In this document: in pieces, positions 60,414 to 64,000 of the stretch
How positions within the stretch are numbered: position 1 is the first letter of the stretch
How the letters are laid out: every line of letters starts with the position of its first letter
Source of the DNA: Hahella sp. HNIBRBA332
GTDB taxonomy: Bacteria > Pseudomonadota > Gammaproteobacteria > Pseudomonadales > Oleiphilaceae
Assembly (NCBI RefSeq): GCF_030719035.1
Contig: NZ_CP132203.1
Coordinates: 124,001-188,000, forward strand
DNA: 64,000 bases
Reading direction: 5' to 3'
The notes under the pieces: model-generated
Databases searched by the model: none
Told to the model about the DNA's origin: nothing
What the model saw: only the letters and a program-made list of their open reading frames with translations
Made by a program: the position numbers and the translations under genes

Positions 60414-60433
60414 TACTGTTTAAATGTACAGCA
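60414..60433. promoter_or_regulatory. LexA (SOS) box
   Basis: TA-CTGT-N8-ACAG-CA: CTGT at 60416-60419, ACAG at 60428-60431 with an AT-rich 8-base centre. It fits the gammaproteobacterial LexA consensus and overlaps the likely promoter of the radical SAM gene. Confidence 0.85.
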
Positions 60434-60572
60434 TTTTGTTTGGGGACGGCAACAGGAATTTTCTGTGGTATGTCCGGATCGTAATTTCGGGCTCAAACAT
60501 AAATGATTGTAAGCTTTCGCGTATGATGTTAAATACGCTTTTGCTTCAGTGGGTTAGGAATATGGTGATTTA

Positions 60573-61592
60573 ATGCGTTGGGGATTGTGGCTTTTGTTAC
60601 TCGGAGCGGCGACGGCTTTCGCCGAAGAAAATGATGCGCCTATATTGGCGTGTTATGAATTAGACGACGTACAGCAGCGTCTCACATGCTACGACGAGGT
60701 CGCCAAATCCCTGGGAGAGGTGGAGGAGCCGCAGACCAGCGCGTTACAAGAGCAAAAAGACGACCCCCTCGGCGATATCCGCGAACCCAGCGATATTGAT
60801 AAGCGCCTGGAGTTTGAAACCTCCTTTTCTGACAACCGCTTTCTCATCATTCCTCACAAACCCAACTATCTGTTGTTGTATTCCTATGTGGACGACCCCA
60901 ACGAAGTGCCCTATAGCCCGACCAGAGAGCCTATTGCGGACCTGGAAAGCCAAAAGCATTCGGAGACCAAGTTTCAGATCAGTTTCAAAGTGCAACTGGC
61001 GCGAAACTTTATCCCCGAGCCCATGAGCCTCTGGTTCGCCTATACCCAGGTTTCTTTCTGGCAGCTGTATAACCAATCCCTGTCCGCTCCTTTCAGGGAA
61101 ACCAATTACGAGCCTGAACTAATCTTTTTATTTCGTAATAACCTGAGCCTGTTCGGTTACACATCCGAGCATTACGTGTTGGGATTGAGCCATCAGTCCA
61201 ATGGGCGCACAGAGCCGGCGTCACGGAGTTGGAACCGCATCTACACGGCGTTCCTGTTCAACCAAGGGAGTATGACTTTCAGCGTCAAACCCTGGTGGCG
61301 CCTGCCGGAAAGCGGCGATGACGATGATAATCCGGATATTCATAACTTCATGGGATACGCCGAATTTGGGGCGACCTATAAGTACGACGAGAACGTGGCC
61401 AGTATGCGGCTGTTCAATAACTTCCGCAGGAATGACAACCATACCACGGTGCAATTGTCCTACAGCTTCCCGTTACAGGGACGTTTGAAAGGATACATTG
61501 AGTATTACGATGGCTATGGCGAGAGCCTGATTGACTATAACCATCGCACGCAAAGGATTGGCTTTGGGGTGTTGCTCACAGACTGGTATTAA
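60573..61592 (+). CDS. pldA: Outer-membrane phospholipase A
   Basis: A 339-residue OMPLA. Signal peptide to about residue 17, then an N-terminal linker of about 70 residues longer than in E. coli, then the 12-strand barrel. The catalytic residues are His207 and Ser209 (LSHQSNGR), with Asn221 in SRSWNRIY as the third. It hydrolyses phospholipids in the outer leaflet when the outer membrane is disturbed. The gene has its own terminator and lies divergent from the radical SAM gene. Confidence 0.93.
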   Translation: MRWGLWLLLLGAATAFAEENDAPILACYELDDVQQRLTCYDEVAKSLGEVEEPQTSALQEQKDDPLGDIREPSDIDKRLEFETSFSDNRFLIIPHKPNYLLLYSYVDDPNEVPYSPTREPIADLESQKHSETKFQISFKVQLARNFIPEPMSLWFAYTQVSFWQLYNQSLSAPFRETNYEPELIFLFRNNLSLFGYTSEHYVLGLSHQSNGRTEPASRSWNRIYTAFLFNQGSMTFSVKPWWRLPESGDDDDNPDIHNFMGYAEFGATYKYDENVASMRLFNNFRRNDNHTTVQLSYSFPLQGRLKGYIEYYDGYGESLIDYNHRTQRIGFGVLLTDWY

Positions 61593-61606
61593 ATGCCAAG
61601 TGAGTC

Positions 61607-61633
61607 CGCCGGCCCGACGCCATCGCGCCGGCG
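61607..61633 (+). terminator. Terminator after pldA
   Basis: Stem CGCCGGC/GCCGGCG around a 13-nt loop, followed by AGGTTTTT, 14 bases after the pldA stop. Confidence 0.8.
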
Positions 61634-61754
61634 AGGTTTTTAACTATTTTGCTTTTGCTTAATTTTCAATAACAAAATACCAACGCTGCTTAAACAGCTT
61701 AATTTCCCTCAAAAATTAGAATGGCTCCATATAGATGTGATGGAGAAAGTGGGA

Positions 61755-62513
61755 ATGAAGCAGAAAGTCGTCGCCGCTCATCCTTTAATTGAACAATATA
61801 TCACGCCACTGTTTATCGCATTTATCGCCGCCTGCATGCTCGGCCTGGTAGTCAGCGCCTGGCGCTTTGGGGGAATGCAGAGTCTGTTTAACGCTCAATC
61901 CGGTCACGGACGGTTACTGCCAGACGCTGACGCGTTGCACGCCGCCTACTATTCCAATGCTGATCCTATTCACGATGCAGATCGCTTTCCAGGTCATGTG
62001 CCTCAATACGCCTACGCCAAAGAAGTGCGCAGGGTGGCGGTAGAGCTGGATATGGAAGAACGTCTGCTGTATGCCGTCGCCAGAACGGAATCCAGTTTGC
62101 GGCCAGACGTGCGTAGCGACAAGGGCGCTATGGGGCTGATGCAAGTGGTGGCGGGAGCAGGAGGCCGTGAAGCCTACAAGCGTCTGTACAAAAAATCGCG
62201 AAACCCCACGGAAAAAGAGCTGGCTGACCCTTATACCAATCTCAAGCTGGGCGGCGCTTATCTGAAAATTCTGAGGTATCGCTATTTTGGTCAGGTTGAA
62301 GATCGGACGGTGCAGACCATGCTGGTTCTGGCGGCCTACAACTGGGGGCCAAGTAATGTACGTCGTAAAATCGTCGGAAAGTTTCCGGTGCAAACTCGGG
62401 AGCAAGTGTTAAAAGCCCTGCAGCAGGACGCGCCCACAGAAACCTACCAGTACGTCAGGAAAGTAATGCGTTATATGGATGAGTTCGCCAGACTTTCCGG
62501 TCGGCCCGCGTAG
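61755..62513 (+). CDS. Membrane-bound lytic transglycosylase, SLT type
   Basis: About 252 residues. An N-terminal membrane helix (LFIAFIAACMLGLVVSAW) is followed by an SLT domain with catalytic Glu112 (ARTESSLRPDVRSDKGAMGLMQV), LADPYTNLKLGGAYLKILRYRY and LVLAAYNWGPSNVRR. It cleaves peptidoglycan to 1,6-anhydro-muramyl products. The frame is open from GTG 61737 and ATG 61740, but GGAG lies 9 bases before ATG 61755, which is therefore preferred. The next gene (parC) is 550 bp away. Confidence 0.9.
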   Translation: MKQKVVAAHPLIEQYITPLFIAFIAACMLGLVVSAWRFGGMQSLFNAQSGHGRLLPDADALHAAYYSNADPIHDADRFPGHVPQYAYAKEVRRVAVELDMEERLLYAVARTESSLRPDVRSDKGAMGLMQVVAGAGGREAYKRLYKKSRNPTEKELADPYTNLKLGGAYLKILRYRYFGQVEDRTVQTMLVLAAYNWGPSNVRRKIVGKFPVQTREQVLKALQQDAPTETYQYVRKVMRYMDEFARLSGRPA

Positions 62514-62623
62514 GCTTATTGTTTTTAGTCGCCTGCGGTGACTCGGGTTTCCAGCCTGTGGAAAGTGGCGTTAGGGATGAGCGTATAAGCTCTTATTATG
62601 AATGAGAGGGCGGATAAATCCGG

Positions 62624-62887
62624 CTATTGCTTTTTCTTGATGGTTCTTACTGCGGCGATAATGCTCGCCAAAACAATGCTGGCGCTTAAGTAGTAGGGCG
62701 CCGCCTGCCAATGTCCTGAAATGAGATAATCCATCGCCATCATCACCAGGAACGCGCTCATGCAAAATGGAAACAGGAACGGGGCCAGTTTGGCTCCGAG
62801 CACTGGAAATTTTGCTGGAAGCTGCGGAGCGGAAGGCTTGGCCGTAGCCAACTGCTCTTTCTGTTGCACGAAAATTTTGAATAACAA
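62624..62887 (-). CDS. Small two-helix membrane protein
   Basis: An 87-residue protein with two hydrophobic helices (about 36-54 and 60-80) and a basic tail, TIKKKQ. It starts with TTG, but AAAGGAGG sits 5 bases ahead, an almost perfect ribosome site that decides this start. No family recognised. Divergent from parC. Confidence 0.65.
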   Translation of the reverse strand: MLFKIFVQQKEQLATAKPSAPQLPAKFPVLGAKLAPFLFPFCMSAFLVMMAMDYLISGHWQAAPYYLSASIVLASIIAAVRTIKKKQ

Positions 62888-63062
62888 GTTAGCCTCCTTT
62901 GTTAAATGGAGTGAGGCGATCTTAGTGATTGCCGACCTTGCTCAAAATGCGTACAAGCCGCTACGTAGCAATGCGAATTTGACTTTATCTTGTGCCAGAC
63001 CTTGCGTAGAGTACGGGTTTTGACAAACTCGAATGACGAGCTGAGCGAGCATTTAAGAATCT

Positions 63063-64000
63063 ATGAGCATGATGTTTGAAGAGGGGATTGAGCGTCGTCC
63101 GCTAAAGGAATATACGGAAAAAGCCTACCTTGATTATTCCATGTACGTCATTCTGGATCGGGCGCTTCCCCATATCGGCGATGGCCTGAAGCCGGTGCAG
63201 CGGCGCATTGTTTACGCCATGTCCGAACTTGGCCTGAGCGCCGCCGCCAAGCACAAAAAGTCCGCCCGCACCGTCGGGGATGTGCTGGGTAAATTCCATC
63301 CTCACGGCGATTCCGCCTGTTATGAAGCCATGGTATTGATGGCGCAGCCTTTTTCCTATCGCTACCCGCTGGTCGACGGACAGGGTAACTGGGGTTCGGC
63401 AGACGATCCTAAATCGTTCGCCGCCATGCGTTACACGGAGGCTCGCCTGGCGAAATACGCGGAAGTGCTGCTGAGCGAAATTGGTCTGGGCACCGTGGAT
63501 TGGGTTCCCAACTTTGACGGCAGTCTGGACGAACCGTCTTTATTGCCTGCACGCCTGCCAAATCTGCTATTAAACGGCACTACAGGCATCGCCGTGGGCA
63601 TGGCGACGGACATTCCTCCCCATAACCTGCGGGAAGTGACGCAAGCCTGTATTCACATGCTGGATCACCCGAAAGCCACGGTGGAAGAGCTGTGTGAATA
63701 TATAGAAGGACCGGACTTCCCGTCCGGCGGGGAAATCGTCACCTCTCGCAGCGATCTGCGTCAGATTTACGAGACGGGACGCGGCTCCGTCAAAATGCGT
63801 GCGAAATACACCAAAGAAGGGCAGGACATCGTCGTTACTGAGCTTCCGCACCAAGTGTCTGGCGCGCGCATCATGGAACAGATCGCCCAGCAAATGCAGG
63901 CCAAAAAGCTGCCTATGGTGGCGGATTTGCGGGATGAGTCCGATCATGAGAATCCGACCCGACTGGTTATTATTCCTCGCTCTAATCGCATCGACGCAGA
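63063..64000 (+). CDS. parC: Topoisomerase IV subunit A, 3' end outside window
   Basis: The first 312 residues of ParC, which with ParE decatenates replicated chromosomes. The N-terminus RRPLKEYTEKAYLDYSMYVILDRALPHIGDGLKPVQRRI is typical. The active-site tyrosine is Tyr124 in AAMRYTEARL. The quinolone-resistance region HPHGDSACYEAM has wild-type Ser and Glu. The reading frame is open to the right edge. No stop is seen. GTTTTGACAAACTCG upstream may contain a -35-like TTGACA. Confidence 0.95.
   Translation, partial: MSMMFEEGIERRPLKEYTEKAYLDYSMYVILDRALPHIGDGLKPVQRRIVYAMSELGLSAAAKHKKSARTVGDVLGKFHPHGDSACYEAMVLMAQPFSYRYPLVDGQGNWGSADDPKSFAAMRYTEARLAKYAEVLLSEIGLGTVDWVPNFDGSLDEPSLLPARLPNLLLNGTTGIAVGMATDIPPHNLREVTQACIHMLDHPKATVEELCEYIEGPDFPSGGEIVTSRSDLRQIYETGRGSVKMRAKYTKEGQDIVVTELPHQVSGARIMEQIAQQMQAKKLPMVADLRDESDHENPTRLVIIPRSNRIDA

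Noticed and set aside
62514..63062. tRNA or small RNA between transglycosylase gene and parC
   Set aside because: No cloverleaf or T-loop GGTTCRA pattern was found; the gap holds the small membrane-protein gene and its leader.

Overview
The window looks like a chromosome segment of a marine gammaproteobacterium close to Hahella (Oceanospirillales). This is inferred from gene content: a multimodular chitinase, HmuRYSTUV haem uptake, a pspF-pspABC locus, a PA0069-type radical SAM gene with a LexA box, Coq7, PldA and parC. It also fits the mid-50s GC by eye and the many orphan periplasmic binding proteins. No rRNA, tRNA or CRISPR array was found.

Layout. 1-4.6 kb: end of a LysE exporter, a GNAT enzyme and a minus-strand set of uncharacterised membrane proteins with a TerB-like protein. 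4.8-5.6 kb: an orphan periplasmic binding protein. 5.6-12.9 kb: a minus-strand haem operon (receptor, HmuY lipoprotein, HmuS, HmuT, HmuU, HmuV) behind a perfect 25-bp Fur palindrome. 13-16.5 kb: an unusual hybrid-type two-component pair. 16.5-16.65 kb: five back-to-back perfect inverted repeats. 16.85-19.5 kb: a chitinase with two GH18 domains. 19.6-20.7 kb: Coq7 and a membrane protein.

20.7-26.8 kb is an accessory island. A small ORF is split by an ISAs1-family and an IS256-family element lying side by side with overlapping target duplications. Behind it lies an AT-rich module: DUF4123 adaptor, PD-(D/E)xK-like toxin, unknown protein and SUKH immunity protein. It looks like an orphan type VI secretion effector cassette.

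26.9-35 kb holds housekeeping and stress genes: a PhnA-like protein, pspCBA with divergent pspF and a sigma-54 promoter, AlkD, acetyltransferases and a cupin. 34.4-38 kb: a TetR-EmrA-EmrB efflux locus with a clear operator. 38-43.6 kb: a YgaV/BigR-like ArsR regulator with twin operators, then DUF2892, an RND/MMPL exporter, a LolA-like protein and an outer-membrane barrel protein. 43.9-46.9 kb: a GH101-related secreted protein and a SIMPL protein.

49.2-58.2 kb is the most intriguing operon. It encodes an ABC permease and ATPase, two binding proteins each fused to an OmpA-like peptidoglycan-binding domain, a VWA lipoprotein, a membrane coiled-coil protein, a TelA-family protein and a third, free binding protein. 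It reads as an envelope-spanning import or sensing machine of unknown substrate. 58.5-64 kb: thioesterase, LexA-boxed radical SAM protein, PldA, lytic transglycosylase and the start of parC, which runs off the window.
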